Shown piece after piece: positions 10,430-18,015 of a DNA stretch of 32,561 nt. Origin of the DNA: a virus; IMG/VR virus record IMGVR_UViG_3300048021_000118, positions 1 through 32,561 of that record, one strand, 5' to 3'. The notes beneath the pieces were generated by a model, which saw nothing but the letters and a program-made list of their open reading frames with translations, did no database searches and was not told the DNA's origin. How positions within the stretch are numbered: position 1 is the stretch's first letter; the number at the start of each line of letters is the position of its first letter. Position numbers and translations under genes: made by a program.

Positions 10430-10709
10430 GAAGTATCAGAATCCTGAGGGCGGTTTGAATGCTGCTGGTCGCGCTTATTTCAAGCGTAAGGAGGGGTCTA
10501 ATTTGCAGGCTCCTGTTAAGGAGACTCCTTCTAAGAAGAGCAAGGACTTTGGCCGCAAGGTTTCGTTTGCTGCTCGGTTTGCTGGCATGAAGGGTCCGAT
10601 GAAGGATGAGAAGGGTCGCCCTACTCGAAAGGCTTTAGCATTGAAGGCTTGGGGTTTTGGCAGTGTTGAGGCGGCTAGGAATTTTGCAAGGAGGCATAGG
10701 CAAAGCTAA
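10419..10709 (+). CDS. Conserved small basic phage protein with GPMKD/PTRKALAL motif
   Basis: A 96-residue basic protein with GGLNAAGRAYFKRKEGSNLQ near the N-terminus and FAGMKGPMKDEKGRPTRKAL (residues about 54-73). This is a widespread aquatic-phage pattern (GLNxxGRxxYxxxxGxNLxxPV ... MxGMxGPMKDxxGxPTRKALAL), which I associate with DUF6321, though the accession should be checked. ATG 10419 is preferred over the GTG at 10410. The function is not known; the high charge suggests nucleic-acid contact or an internal virion role. Its stop overlaps the next start (TAATG). Confidence 0.8.
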   Translation: MVAKKYQNPEGGLNAAGRAYFKRKEGSNLQAPVKETPSKKSKDFGRKVSFAARFAGMKGPMKDEKGRPTRKALALKAWGFGSVEAARNFARRHRQS

Positions 10710-10885
10710 TGTGTTTTGGTGGTGGAGGCAGAAGTGCCAAGAAGATTTACGAAGAGAAGAAGCCGGAGGATAAGCCGCTTCCTTCTTTGAGTATGAAGCC
10801 TGTTGAGCGCGGTGATCAGAAGTTAGAGGATGTCCCTTATCGTAGGAAGGGAACGCAGCGCAGAACTTTATTAGGAGGTTATTAA
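10709..10885 (+). CDS. Small MCFGGGG protein (58 aa), copy 1
   Basis: Starts MCFGGGGRSAKKIYEEKKPE and ends YRRKGTQRRTLLGGY. The MCFGGGG N-terminus and an arginine/glycine C-terminus are shared with the 77-aa protein at 13880-14113, so the two look like distant paralogues. There is no signal peptide before Cys2, so lipidation by the Sec pathway is unlikely. Similar glycine-start proteins sit next to portal genes in podoviruses. It begins and ends in TAATG overlaps. The function is unknown. Confidence 0.7.
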   Translation: MCFGGGGRSAKKIYEEKKPEDKPLPSLSMKPVERGDQKLEDVPYRRKGTQRRTLLGGY

Positions 10886-10962
10886 TGCCACAGGGTAAGG
10901 GAACTTATGGATCTAAGGTTGGTCGTCCTCCTAAGCAGAAGCCAAGTGGAAAGAAGAAATAA
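10885..10962 (+). CDS. 25-aa basic protein MPQGKGTYGSKVGRPPK-type
   Basis: The whole protein is MPQGKGTYGSKVGRPPKQKP then SGKKK. This tiny protein recurs in aquatic phage genomes with little variation (MPxGKGTYGSKxGRPPKK), which supports it as a real gene despite its length. GRPPK resembles an AT-hook core, so minor-groove DNA binding is conceivable. It is joined to both neighbours by single-base TAATG overlaps, and TTAGGAGGTTATTA precedes the ATG. Confidence 0.75.
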   Translation: MPQGKGTYGSKVGRPPKQKPSGKKK

Positions 10963-11210
10963 TGGCTGAAACTGTAGAGCAGCGTTATGATCGTCTTTCT
11001 AAGGAGATGGCTAAGTTCGAGGAGATGGTTCCTGACGTTGTTCGAGACGAGCCTAATGCCTCTACGTCTGACAAGATGAAGCGTAGATATGTGAATAAGA
11101 CGCGCAAAGCTGTAGAGTATTTCCGCGACAGGCATCCTAAGTATAAGAGTTTATTAAAGCAGCTTGAGTCTATTGAGGCCAAGTGGGATAAAGAAGGGAA
11201 GCATATGTAA
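10962..11210 (+). CDS. Hypothetical helical protein (82 aa)
   Basis: Starts MAETVEQRYDRLSKEMAKFE; highly charged and predicted entirely helical, with a possible two-helix bundle (residues 1-30 and 42-78). It is coupled by TAATG to the gene on each side. No family is recognised. Its position in the chain of tiny genes between terS and terL suggests a late, possibly packaging- or capsid-associated function. Confidence 0.75.
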   Translation: MAETVEQRYDRLSKEMAKFEEMVPDVVRDEPNASTSDKMKRRYVNKTRKAVEYFRDRHPKYKSLLKQLESIEAKWDKEGKHM

Positions 11211-11527
11211 TGGCTAATTCAGTTTCGGAAATGAAGAAGAAGCTTCTGCTCGTTGAGCGGCAGTTTAGCAAAGGGTACGGAGTTTATTCACTAGATCCAG
11301 ACAAGAAGGGTCAGTATTCTGCTTTTCTTCGCAAGCACAATTTAAAGCCTACAATGGGAACTGTTAATCGTATTAGCTCTGTTAAAGAGTCTTTAGGTAA
11401 AGACCCATCAAGGCAAGAATTGCAAGCGGCACAAAGTTTGATAGAAAAATGGCACGCTCCATTAAAGTCTCTTGATAAGTTAAAAGAGAAGAAGCCTATG
11501 AAAAAGGCTAGCTTGTTAAGGAAGTAA
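11210..11527 (+). CDS. Hypothetical basic protein (105 aa)
   Basis: Starts MANSVSEMKKKLLLVERQFS and ends KKPMKKASLLRK, lysine-rich throughout. The middle segment (PTMGTVNRISSVKESLGKDP then SRQELQAAQSLIEKW) reads as helical. It overlaps the upstream stop by one base (TAATG). I do not recognise it. The run of basic small proteins around it suggests DNA- or RNA-binding or head-internal proteins. Confidence 0.7.
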   Translation: MANSVSEMKKKLLLVERQFSKGYGVYSLDPDKKGQYSAFLRKHNLKPTMGTVNRISSVKESLGKDPSRQELQAAQSLIEKWHAPLKSLDKLKEKKPMKKASLLRK

Positions 11528-11529
11528 GC

Positions 11530-11697
11530 ATGGCTGTTAATACTGCTGGTAATTATACCAAGCCTAAAATGCGGAAGTCTTTGTTTCAGAGAATAAAGGC
11601 GGCTAATGTTCAAGGCACTGCTGCTGGCAAGTGGTCAGCAAGAAAAGCGCAGTTGCTTGCCAAGGGATACAAAGCTGCTGGCGGTGGATACCGATAA
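11530..11697 (+). CDS. DUF5872-like protein, N-terminal module (GxWSARKAQLLAxxYKAxGGGY)
   Basis: A 55-residue protein with KPKMRKSLFQRIKAANVQGT followed by AAGKWSARKAQLLAKGYKAA and GGGYR. This corresponds to the first half of a small two-part protein (DUF5872 as I recall it) that in several aquatic viruses is a single chain. Here its stop overlaps the start of the next gene (TAATG at 11695-11699), which encodes the second half. Strongly basic; function unknown. Confidence 0.75.
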   Translation: MAVNTAGNYTKPKMRKSLFQRIKAANVQGTAAGKWSARKAQLLAKGYKAAGGGYR

Positions 11698-11933
11698 TGC
11701 AAGCCTCTCAGAAGTCATTACTTAACTGGGGCAAGCAGAAATGGCGCACCAAGTCTGGCAAGAAGTCTAGTGAGACTGGTGAGCGTTATCTTCCTAGTAA
11801 GGCTATCGCTGCTCTTAGTAGTTCTGAATATGCAGCTACAACCGCAGCTAAACGAAAGGGTAAGGCAGCAGGTAAGCAGCATGTGGCTCAACCGAAAGCT
11901 ATTGCCAAGAAAGTAAGGAAATATAGAACATAA
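11697..11933 (+). CDS. DUF5872-like protein, C-terminal module (WRTKSGKxSxxTGERYLPxKAI)
   Basis: A 78-residue protein with SLLNWGKQKWRTKSGKKSSE, TGERYLPSKAIAALSSSEYA and TTAAKRKGKAAGKQHVAQPK, ending VRKYRT. These motifs match the second half of the DUF5872-type proteins. The frame is open upstream to 11631 but ATG 11697 is chosen: it overlaps the stop of the first-half gene and the upstream part would overlap that gene in another frame. It is very basic and likely contacts nucleic acid. It ends in a TAATG overlap with the next gene. Confidence 0.8.
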   Translation: MQASQKSLLNWGKQKWRTKSGKKSSETGERYLPSKAIAALSSSEYAATTAAKRKGKAAGKQHVAQPKAIAKKVRKYRT

Positions 11934-12094
11934 TGGCTTGGTACACAGCAAACGATAATAAAATCTATAAAGGGCCGACTCACACATTGGGCGGTACAAC
12001 TTACTCAGGGGCTACTCGAACCTCTTCTTCGCGGCGACTTGTTGAAGGCCCAGACCCAAAGCCAGCACCAAAGAAGAAAGCGGTTAAAAAGTGA
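11933..12094 (+). CDS. Small YKGPTHxxGG...GATxTSSSxRL protein (53 aa)
   Basis: The ORF encodes MAWYTANDNKIYKGPTHTLG and continues GGTTYSGATRTSSSRRL, with a K/P-rich tail ending KKAVKK. The YKGPTHxMxxGxxxSGAxHTxxSxxV pattern is common in tiny proteins of aquatic phages and some large DNA viruses, usually found close to the two modules encoded just upstream. It starts in a TAATG overlap and its TGA overlaps the next start (GTGA). The function is unknown. Confidence 0.75.
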   Translation: MAWYTANDNKIYKGPTHTLGGTTYSGATRTSSSRRLVEGPDPKPAPKKKAVKK

Positions 12095-12297
12095 GCTTTA
12101 TAAATACAATTAAGCAGCAAGACTTGGATCTTTTGCGCAAGATTGTGCGCAAGGTTCATCTTAGTTATGTTGTAGAAAAGTTTGGCGCTAGCAGTCACTT
12201 GGTTAGTGACTCTGCTTGCGATAAGCTGATTGAAAGTATTGCGCCCGAAGTAGTTCAGGATATGATCCGATTTGGAGTCGACAAGGGTTATAGATGA
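12091..12297 (+). CDS. Conserved small protein preceding terL (68 aa)
   Basis: Starts with GTG 12091 (GTGA overlap with the previous stop): MSFINTIKQQDLDLLRKIVR, then KVHLSYVVEKFGASSHLVSD and a C-terminal SACDKLIESIAPEVVQDMIR. The DLxLLRKIVRKVHL...CDKLIExIxPEV pattern recurs immediately before terL in aquatic podoviruses. It is predicted helical and cytoplasmic. Its stop overlaps the terL start (ATGA at 12294), so terL is translated by coupling to it. The role is unknown. Confidence 0.8.
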   Translation: MSFINTIKQQDLDLLRKIVRKVHLSYVVEKFGASSHLVSDSACDKLIESIAPEVVQDMIRFGVDKGYR

Positions 12298-13817
12298 TAG
12301 ATTTTAAGTACAAACCTGATGGTGATGTACTCAAAGCCTTTATGAAGGATGACACCTTCTTTCGTGGCGTAAGAGGCCCTGTTGGTTCTGGTAAATCTGT
12401 TGGCTGCTGTGTTGAAGTATTTCGCCGCGCTATTCAGCAGAAAAAAGGCCCAGACGGATTACGCAAAAGCCGTTGGGCTATTATTCGTAACACCAATCCA
12501 CAGTTAAGAACAACGACTATTAAGACTTGGCTAGACTGGTTTCCGGAAAATGACTGGGGCAAGTTTACTTGGTCAGTGCCATACACCCATAGGATTCAAA
12601 AGGGAGACATAGATCTTGAGGTTCTTTTCTTGGCCCTTGATAGGCCCGAAGACGTTAAGAAACTTCTTTCTTTGGAACTCACAGGGATCTGGATTAACGA
12701 AGCGAGAGAAATTCCTAAGAGTATTATTGATGCCTGCACGATGCGTGTTGGCCGTTTTCCTTCTATGCGTGATGGTGGCCCTTCTTGGACTGGCGTTATT
12801 GCCGATACCAACGCCCCTGAAGAAGATCATTGGTGGCCCATTATGTCTGGCGAAGTTCCAATCCCAGATCATATTCCGCGTGAGCAAGCTAAGATGCTGG
12901 TTAAACCAGACAACTGGTCTTTCTATACCCAGCCCTCTGGGATGGTTGAGAGAAAAACAGAAGACGGAGAAATAGAAGACTATGATCCAAACCCAAAGGC
13001 TGAAAACACAAAGAACATGCTTAAGACTTATTACTCGAACCTTATTCGAGGCAAGACTAAATCATGGATAGATGTGTATGTGATGAATCGGCTGGGTCAT
13101 ATTCAAGACGGAAAGCCTGTATATCCAATGTTTGCATCAGAAGTTCACATAGCAGAAGAAGAAATACCCGTTGCTGCCAACATGCCAGTCTATGTTGGTG
13201 TGGATTTTGGTCTAACTCCTGCTGCGGTCTTTGGTCAAAAGGTAAGGGGAAGATGGTTTCTACAGTCAGAAATTGTGGCGGTAGACATGGGCATCGTGCG
13301 TTTTGCCGAGGTTCTTAGAAATGAACTATCCACTAGGTTTGCCGCTGCCTCTGAGGTAATTATTTACGGCGATCCCGCGGGTGATTTTAGAGCGCAGACT
13401 GATGAATCGACTCCCTTTCACATTCTGCGCGGTGCTGGCTTGAAGGCGTTTCCTGCGCCTTCCAACTCTGTTGACCTTCGGCTTGAATCTGTATCCTCCC
13501 AGTTAACGAAGATGGTTGAAGGTAAGCCAGCACTACTAATAGACAGACGCTGCCCCCAGTTAATTAAGGGGTTTGAGGGTGGCTATGCCTACAAGCGTAT
13601 GGAAGTAAGCGGCGAAAGATACGCAGATAAACCAGACAAAAATATGTTTAGCCACGTTCATGATGCAGCTCAGTATTTATTCTTAGGTGCTGGTGAGGGT
13701 AGAGCATTAATGAATAGCCAAAGACCAGCCAAGCCTGTGGTCGCTAAACGCAACTTTGATGTCTTTAGTAGGGGCCCAAAGCAAAGAAACAAACCTAGCT
13801 TTTGGGCTAGGCTATAA
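12294..13817 (+). CDS. terL: Terminase large subunit (packaging ATPase/nuclease)
   Basis: A 507-residue DNA-packaging motor. The Walker A motif is GPVGSGKS (residues 28-35, K34) and Walker B is GIWINE (131-136) with catalytic E136. The C-terminal RNase H-fold nuclease has its acidic residues in YVGVDFGLTPAA (D304), IIYGDPAGDF (D360) and HVHDAAQYL (D457). Length and motif order are normal for podovirus large terminases. It begins in an ATGA overlap with the gene before it and ends at a hairpin terminator that includes its stop codon. The lack of a known cos site means the packaging type cannot be told from the sequence. Confidence 0.95.
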   Translation: MIDFKYKPDGDVLKAFMKDDTFFRGVRGPVGSGKSVGCCVEVFRRAIQQKKGPDGLRKSRWAIIRNTNPQLRTTTIKTWLDWFPENDWGKFTWSVPYTHRIQKGDIDLEVLFLALDRPEDVKKLLSLELTGIWINEAREIPKSIIDACTMRVGRFPSMRDGGPSWTGVIADTNAPEEDHWWPIMSGEVPIPDHIPREQAKMLVKPDNWSFYTQPSGMVERKTEDGEIEDYDPNPKAENTKNMLKTYYSNLIRGKTKSWIDVYVMNRLGHIQDGKPVYPMFASEVHIAEEEIPVAANMPVYVGVDFGLTPAAVFGQKVRGRWFLQSEIVAVDMGIVRFAEVLRNELSTRFAAASEVIIYGDPAGDFRAQTDESTPFHILRGAGLKAFPAPSNSVDLRLESVSSQLTKMVEGKPALLIDRRCPQLIKGFEGGYAYKRMEVSGERYADKPDKNMFSHVHDAAQYLFLGAGEGRALMNSQRPAKPVVAKRNFDVFSRGPKQRNKPSFWARL

Positions 13818-13823
13818 CTTTTT
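13794..13823 (+). terminator. Rho-independent terminator after terL
   Basis: CCTAGC (13794-13799), loop TTTTGG, GCTAGG (13806-13811), then CTATAACTTTTT. The 6-bp stem lies inside the last codons of terL and the stop codon is in the tail. The T run merges into the TTTGTGCATTG motif that starts the next unit. Confidence 0.6.
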
Positions 13824-13831
13824 GTGCATTG
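13821..13831 (+). promoter_or_regulatory. TTTGTGCATTG motif, copy 2 (candidate late promoter element)
   Basis: An exact copy of the 11-bp motif directly after the terL terminator and 48 bp before ATG 13880. Downstream, TTTACT and AGTAAA (6 bp) can pair around a loop containing TCTATGCTTACG. A terminator followed at once by the repeated motif fits the start of a new transcript. Confidence 0.55.
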
Positions 13832-13879
13832 ATGTTTACTGTCTTCTATGCTTACGAGTAAAAAACAAAGGAGATTAAT

Positions 13880-14113
13880 ATGTGTTTTGGTGGTGGTGGC
13901 CCCAGTAGGGCTGAAAAAGAAGCAGCGGCTGAACAGCGTATAGAAGCTGAAGCGGCTAAGTCTGAAGAGATTCAAAAAAAAGCCAAGCAAAAGCGAGAAG
14001 ATATTTCTACTGCGCTAGATCGCAGAACGGAAAGAAGTGGTATGCGCGGTGGCGCAGGAAGACGTTCTTTATTTCGTGCTTCTGGCGGTGGATTTTTAGG
14101 TAGGTTTGGCTAA
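13880..14113 (+). CDS. Small MCFGGGG protein (77 aa), copy 2, before portal
   Basis: Starts MCFGGGGPSRAEKEAAAEQR, followed by a highly charged Ala/Glu/Lys helix (residues about 9-50) and an RG-rich C-terminus (GMRGGAGRRSLFRASGGGFL). The first seven residues equal those of the 58-aa protein at 10709-10885. Its stop overlaps the portal start (TAATG). Comparable short glycine-start proteins precede the portal in many podoviruses, and a structural or assembly role is inferred. AAAGGAGATTAAT precedes ATG. Confidence 0.75.
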   Translation: MCFGGGGPSRAEKEAAAEQRIEAEAAKSEEIQKKAKQKREDISTALDRRTERSGMRGGAGRRSLFRASGGGFLGRFG

Positions 14114-15642
14114 TGGCTGATATAGCAAAGCAATATATTCAAAGTTATCAGAAGGCAAAAGCCTTTCGTGAGAACTGGGTTCCGTTATTTGAGGAATGCT
14201 ATGAGTATGCTTTGCCTCAACGTGAGTCATTTTACTATGAAGAAGCTGGTCAGCGCAGGGATGATAAGATCTTTGATGAAACTGCGGTGGTTGGTGTGCA
14301 GGAATTTGCCAGTAGATTACAGTCTGGCTTGGTTCCTAACTTTGCGCGTTGGGCTGATCTTATGGCTGGCAGTGAAGTGCCGCCTGATCAGCGTGAAGCT
14401 GTAGATAATGAGCTTGATGAAGTAACTGAGTATGTATTCGAGGTTCTTCAGAATTCTAATTTCAGCCAAGAGGTTCATGAATCCTTTATGGATTTGGCTG
14501 TGGGTACTGGTGTCTTGTGCGTAGAAGAGGGGGATGCAATCAATCCTGTAAACTTCTCAGCTATACCGCTCCCTCATGTGGTACTTGACACTGGTCCCGA
14601 TGATAAGATCGATCACGTTTATCGTGAGCGAAAGAAGGTTAAGTTTGATCACCTTGCTATTATGTATCCTAAAGGAAACTTTGATCCAAAGGTAACTTCC
14701 TTAATGGGTTCTGATAGAGAAACGACTGTACTTGAGGTTGTTTGTCGCGACTACTCCAAGAAGAATCAAGAAGCTTACTTTCACTATGCTATCTGCATGA
14801 CCACTAAAACTTTAGTTCATTCTAAGGAAATGACTGGCCTTGGTTCTAATCCTTTTGTTTGCTTTCGCTGGGGTAAATGCGCTGGTGAGATTTACGGGCG
14901 CGGCCCACTGCTTAATGCACTATCTGCTATTAAGACTACTAATCTTACCATTGAGCTTATTCTTGAGAATGCACAGATGTCTATCTCTGGTATTTATCAA
15001 ATGGAAGATGATGGCGTAATCAACCCTGACACGATTAATTTAGTGCCCGGTTCAATTATACCGAAAGCTATGGGAAGCCAAGGTCTTCAGCCTATTAATG
15101 CAGCGGGTCGATTTGATGTAGCGCAGCTTGTTTTAAGTGATATGCGTTTAAATATTAAACGTGCGCTATACAATGATATGCTTGGTAATCCTGATAGAAC
15201 ACCTGCGACTGCAACTGAAGTAGCGGAACGTATGGGTGACTTGGCTAGAAGAATGGGATCTGCATTTGGTCGCTTGCAAGCAGAACTCGTGCAGCCCGTA
15301 CTTCAACGTGTAATATACATCTTAAAGAAGCAGGGCCGCATAGAGGTACCTACAGTAAACGGACGGGAAGTTAAAGTCCGTTCTGTCTCTCCTTTAGCAC
15401 AAGCGCAATCTAATCAAGACATTTCCAGCGTTGCTAGATTCCTTGAGTTAGTTGGTGGAGCCTTTGGCCCAGAGATGTTGCAGCTTCTAATTGACAGTGA
15501 ACAAACAGCAATTCACCTTGCAAAAAAATTTGGTGTGCCAGAGAGCTTGATTCGTGACGAAGAACAGCGTAAACAAATAGCTGCATTAGCGCAGCAGATG
15601 GCGCAGCAACAGCAAGGACAGATGGTTGCCGAACAAGGTTAA
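14113..15642 (+). CDS. Portal (head-to-tail connector) protein
   Basis: A 509-residue T7 gp8-type connector that forms the dodecameric portal for DNA entry and tail attachment. It opens with a helical KAKAFRENWVPLFEECYEYA segment and an LPQRESFY motif, continues with VVGVQEFASRLQSGLVPNFA-type sequence, and has the family's GxGxLxxEEG strand and the FVCFRWGKCAGEIYGRGP block (residues about 248-265). The late DMLGNPDRTPATATEVAERM region (about 355-374) is the conserved clip/wing helix of podovirus portals. The C-terminus is Q-rich. Length is normal for the Head-tail_con family. Confidence 0.93.
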   Translation: MADIAKQYIQSYQKAKAFRENWVPLFEECYEYALPQRESFYYEEAGQRRDDKIFDETAVVGVQEFASRLQSGLVPNFARWADLMAGSEVPPDQREAVDNELDEVTEYVFEVLQNSNFSQEVHESFMDLAVGTGVLCVEEGDAINPVNFSAIPLPHVVLDTGPDDKIDHVYRERKKVKFDHLAIMYPKGNFDPKVTSLMGSDRETTVLEVVCRDYSKKNQEAYFHYAICMTTKTLVHSKEMTGLGSNPFVCFRWGKCAGEIYGRGPLLNALSAIKTTNLTIELILENAQMSISGIYQMEDDGVINPDTINLVPGSIIPKAMGSQGLQPINAAGRFDVAQLVLSDMRLNIKRALYNDMLGNPDRTPATATEVAERMGDLARRMGSAFGRLQAELVQPVLQRVIYILKKQGRIEVPTVNGREVKVRSVSPLAQAQSNQDISSVARFLELVGGAFGPEMLQLLIDSEQTAIHLAKKFGVPESLIRDEEQRKQIAALAQQMAQQQQGQMVAEQG

Positions 15643-15886
15643 CATTGGATTAGACGGAATCCAGAGGTCTTCTGACAAGGATGTTCAAATAAGTCAGAAC
15701 ATTTCTCAGATATTTGAGTCACCAACAGGCAAGGAAGTTCTTCGTTATTTGCGCTCGGTTACCATAGAAATGGTTAATGGGCCTAATGTGACTACGGAAG
15801 AGTTGCGACATATAGAAGGCCAGCGTTATATTGTTGGCCTTATTGAGCAGCGTATTGCACATTCACATAGGAGTAAAAACAAATGA
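15626..15886 (+). CDS. Bbp19-like small virion protein
   Basis: An 86-residue protein beginning at TTG 15626 (AAGGA about 10 nt upstream), overlapping the portal end by 17 bp; no better start exists in frame. The sequence IFESPTGKEVLRYLRSVTIE and ELRHIEGQRYIVGLIEQRIA follows the pattern of the Bbp19-like family (Fxt.xGkxvLxxL ... ExxxxEGqRxvvxxI), small proteins encoded between portal and scaffold in podoviruses and found in virions of some. It ends in an ATGA overlap with the scaffold gene. Confidence 0.75.
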   Translation: MPNKVNIGLDGIQRSSDKDVQISQNISQIFESPTGKEVLRYLRSVTIEMVNGPNVTTEELRHIEGQRYIVGLIEQRIAHSHRSKNK

Positions 15887-16614
15887 GCGAAGAAGCAGCG
15901 GTACAAGCAGCAGAAGCTGATGGGCGTGACTTTATAACAGAAGCAGATGTTGAACATGCAGCGCCTTCAGAGCGTCCAGACTGGCTGCCAGAAAAGTATT
16001 CAACTGGTGAGGACTTAGCTAAAGCTTATAAAGAGCTTGAGTCAAAGCTGGGTGGTAAAGAAGAAGACATAAGAAATAAATTGTTAGAGGAAATACAAGC
16101 AGAGGCTTTCAGTGATCGCCCTGATTCTTCTGGGGATTATCAGCTTCCTGATATTGTTGATGACGATCTTGCTGTAGATAATGAATTACTACAGTGGTGG
16201 TCTGAGCATTCCTTTGAGAATGGCTACGGGCAGGAAGAGTTTCAAAAGGGCATTGAGATGTATGCTCAAGCCATTAATGGAAGCCAACCTAATCTTGAGG
16301 CTGAATCGGCAAAACTTGGTGACAATGCAAATGACCGCATTCAAGCAGCGTCTATGTTCGCAAACAAGTTTTTCCCACAGGAATCTTTGCCAGCTATTGA
16401 GCGTATGTGCGAAAGCCATGAAGGGATTCTTGCGCTTGAGGCAATTATGGAAGCCACTAAGGATGGTTCCTTTTCTGAGGGCACTCAGCCAACAGGTCAA
16501 ACAACTCAGGCTGAGTTAGATCAAATGATGAATGATCCTAGATACTGGGATAAGAATGACACTGCTTACGTCAAGCAAGTAGAAGAAGGCTTCAAGCGTC
16601 TTTATGGAGGTTAA
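15883..16614 (+). CDS. Capsid scaffolding protein
   Basis: A 243-residue acidic protein with RPDWLPEKYSTGEDLAKAYK (residues 31-50) near the N-terminus. This is the recurring scaffold pattern (RPxWLPxKFxxxEDLAxAYxxLE) of T7-like and other podoviruses. The central part is charged and helical; the C-terminal segment (TTQAELDQMMNDPRYWDKND, ending VEEGFKRLYGG) is the typical basic/aromatic tail that contacts the major capsid protein. It lies between portal and capsid, as expected. It should guide procapsid assembly and leave before maturation. Confidence 0.9.
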   Translation: MSEEAAVQAAEADGRDFITEADVEHAAPSERPDWLPEKYSTGEDLAKAYKELESKLGGKEEDIRNKLLEEIQAEAFSDRPDSSGDYQLPDIVDDDLAVDNELLQWWSEHSFENGYGQEEFQKGIEMYAQAINGSQPNLEAESAKLGDNANDRIQAASMFANKFFPQESLPAIERMCESHEGILALEAIMEATKDGSFSEGTQPTGQTTQAELDQMMNDPRYWDKNDTAYVKQVEEGFKRLYGG

Positions 16615-17125
16615 GATTCTCAAGAGGGGTAAGTTTTACTTAACCCCTTTTACTCTTAATCACATTGATGAGGTTGCTAATAACCTAAGCCATGAGAATA
16701 TAAGAGAACTTAAAATCCTTGGTCACTTGGATATTAAGCAAGCCATTACAGAAATGTATGAATGTTCTGAGTGTTACTTAGTTCGCAAAGAGGGTGAGTT
16801 ATTTACTGCTGTTGGTGGTCTTTGGTATGCTGAAGATCAAGATTATCCTCAGATGTTCTTTATGTTTTCTCACAAAATTAAAGAAAACTTTACTTCTATA
16901 GCTCGCGGCTCAAAGATGTTACTTAATTACTTGGAGCAAACACAGCCTCAAATGACCATGACTATACTTGCCGATTATGAGATTATGGTAGACTGGGCAG
17001 TGTGGCTTGGCTTTGAACCAGTTGGCGTAAGCATATCTCCTCCGCATAAGTACGTTGATTTTGTGCGTTGCAATCCAAGTAGAAAAAGTGTTTACGATGA
17101 ACCATTACGGCCCATAACGCACTGA
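16604..17125 (+). CDS. GNAT-like protein, DUF2833 (T7 gp13-type)
   Basis: A 173-residue protein with an N-terminal LTPFTLNHIDEVANNLSHEN IR-type helix, a LVRKEGELFTAVGGLWYAED strand pair and a C-terminal ILADYEIMVDWAVWLGFEPV segment (residues about 125-144). That is the layout of acetyltransferase-fold DUF2833 proteins such as T7 gp13, which is needed for virion formation, although its role as a true acetyltransferase is unproven. The gene overlaps the scaffold 3' end by 11 bp in another frame. Only the capsid gene leader separates it from the major capsid gene. Weak motif identity makes the family call moderate. Confidence 0.7.
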   Translation: MEVKILKRGKFYLTPFTLNHIDEVANNLSHENIRELKILGHLDIKQAITEMYECSECYLVRKEGELFTAVGGLWYAEDQDYPQMFFMFSHKIKENFTSIARGSKMLLNYLEQTQPQMTMTILADYEIMVDWAVWLGFEPVGVSISPPHKYVDFVRCNPSRKSVYDEPLRPITH

Positions 17126-17136
17126 AAGGCCCGAAA

Positions 17137-17204
17137 GGATACCCTTGTTGAGGTGAAAGAGTGGATACCCGTTGGCAACTGTAACTTCAAAATAGGACTG
17201 TAAA
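17137..17204 (+). promoter_or_regulatory. Leader of the major capsid gene with a direct repeat
   Basis: GGATACCC followed by T/GTTG occurs at 17137-17148 and 17163-17174, a 26-bp periodic direct repeat; the first copy also lies in AAGG-ATAC-CCTT, a small hairpin. AGGA (17193-17196) with a 9-nt spacer precedes ATG 17205. No TTTGTGCATTG motif is present. It could be a binding site or an mRNA-stabilising leader. Confidence 0.35.
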
Positions 17205-18014
17205 ATGGCTAATACAATTGACCAAGCCTTTATCAAACAGTTTGAATCAGAAGTTCACATGGCGTATCAGCGTATGGGTTCTAAATTACGGAACACAATC
17301 CGCTCAACCAATGTGACTGGTTCAACTGCTCGCTTCCAAGTAATTGGAAAAGGTACTGCATCAACTAAAACACGCAATGGCGATGTTTCTACTATGGAAC
17401 TAGCGCACACAAATGTAGAAGCTACTATGGCTGACTACTATGCGGCTGAGTATATTGACAAGCTAGACGAGTTGAAGATTAACATCAACGAGCGTCAAGC
17501 TGTAGCTCAATCTGCTGCTGCTGCTTTGGGCCGTCAAACTGATGCTTTGATTACAACAGCTATGGATGCTGGTGCTAATTCAACTCAGATTGCTGATACA
17601 ACCGGAGCGCTTGCTAAAGCTGATCTCTTAACTTTGTTTGAAACCTTTGGTGCAGAAGATGTTCCGGAAGATGGCCAACGCTATCTTGCTATGTCTCCCG
17701 CTGGTTTTGCTGACTTGTTTAACATTGATGAGTTTGCCTCATCTGATTATGTTGGGCCGCAAAACTTACCATTTGCTGGCGGCATGACAATGAAAGAGTT
17801 TTTAGGATTCAAGATCTTCTCAACTTCAGCGGTAGCTGGCGGCAAGAACTTTGCTTACCATGCTCGTGCTGTAGGCATTGGAATTAACTCTGATGTTCAA
17901 ACCGAGGTCAACTATGTACCGCAGAAAGTAGCGCACCTTGCGACATCAATGATGTCTATGGGTTCTGTCGTTATTGATGATGACGGTGTGTTTGAAGTTC
18001 TCGACAACAACTAA
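17205..18014 (+). CDS. Major capsid protein
   Basis: A 269-residue coat protein of presumed HK97 fold. It begins with a helical MANTIDQAFIKQFESEVHMA segment, has a beta-rich STARFQVIGKGTASTKTRNG block (about 40-60), the LDELKININERQAVAQSAAA helix (spine-like, about 88-107) and a beta-rich end with the ISTxAV-type sheet (LGFKIFSTSAVAGGKNFAYH, about 199-218). It is preceded by scaffold and followed by the tail tubular genes, the standard podovirus order. It is relatively short for the class. A strong GC hairpin follows its stop and may define the 3' end of an abundant capsid mRNA. Confidence 0.9.
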   Translation: MANTIDQAFIKQFESEVHMAYQRMGSKLRNTIRSTNVTGSTARFQVIGKGTASTKTRNGDVSTMELAHTNVEATMADYYAAEYIDKLDELKININERQAVAQSAAAALGRQTDALITTAMDAGANSTQIADTTGALAKADLLTLFETFGAEDVPEDGQRYLAMSPAGFADLFNIDEFASSDYVGPQNLPFAGGMTMKEFLGFKIFSTSAVAGGKNFAYHARAVGIGINSDVQTEVNYVPQKVAHLATSMMSMGSVVIDDDGVFEVLDNN

Positions 18015-18015
18015 T

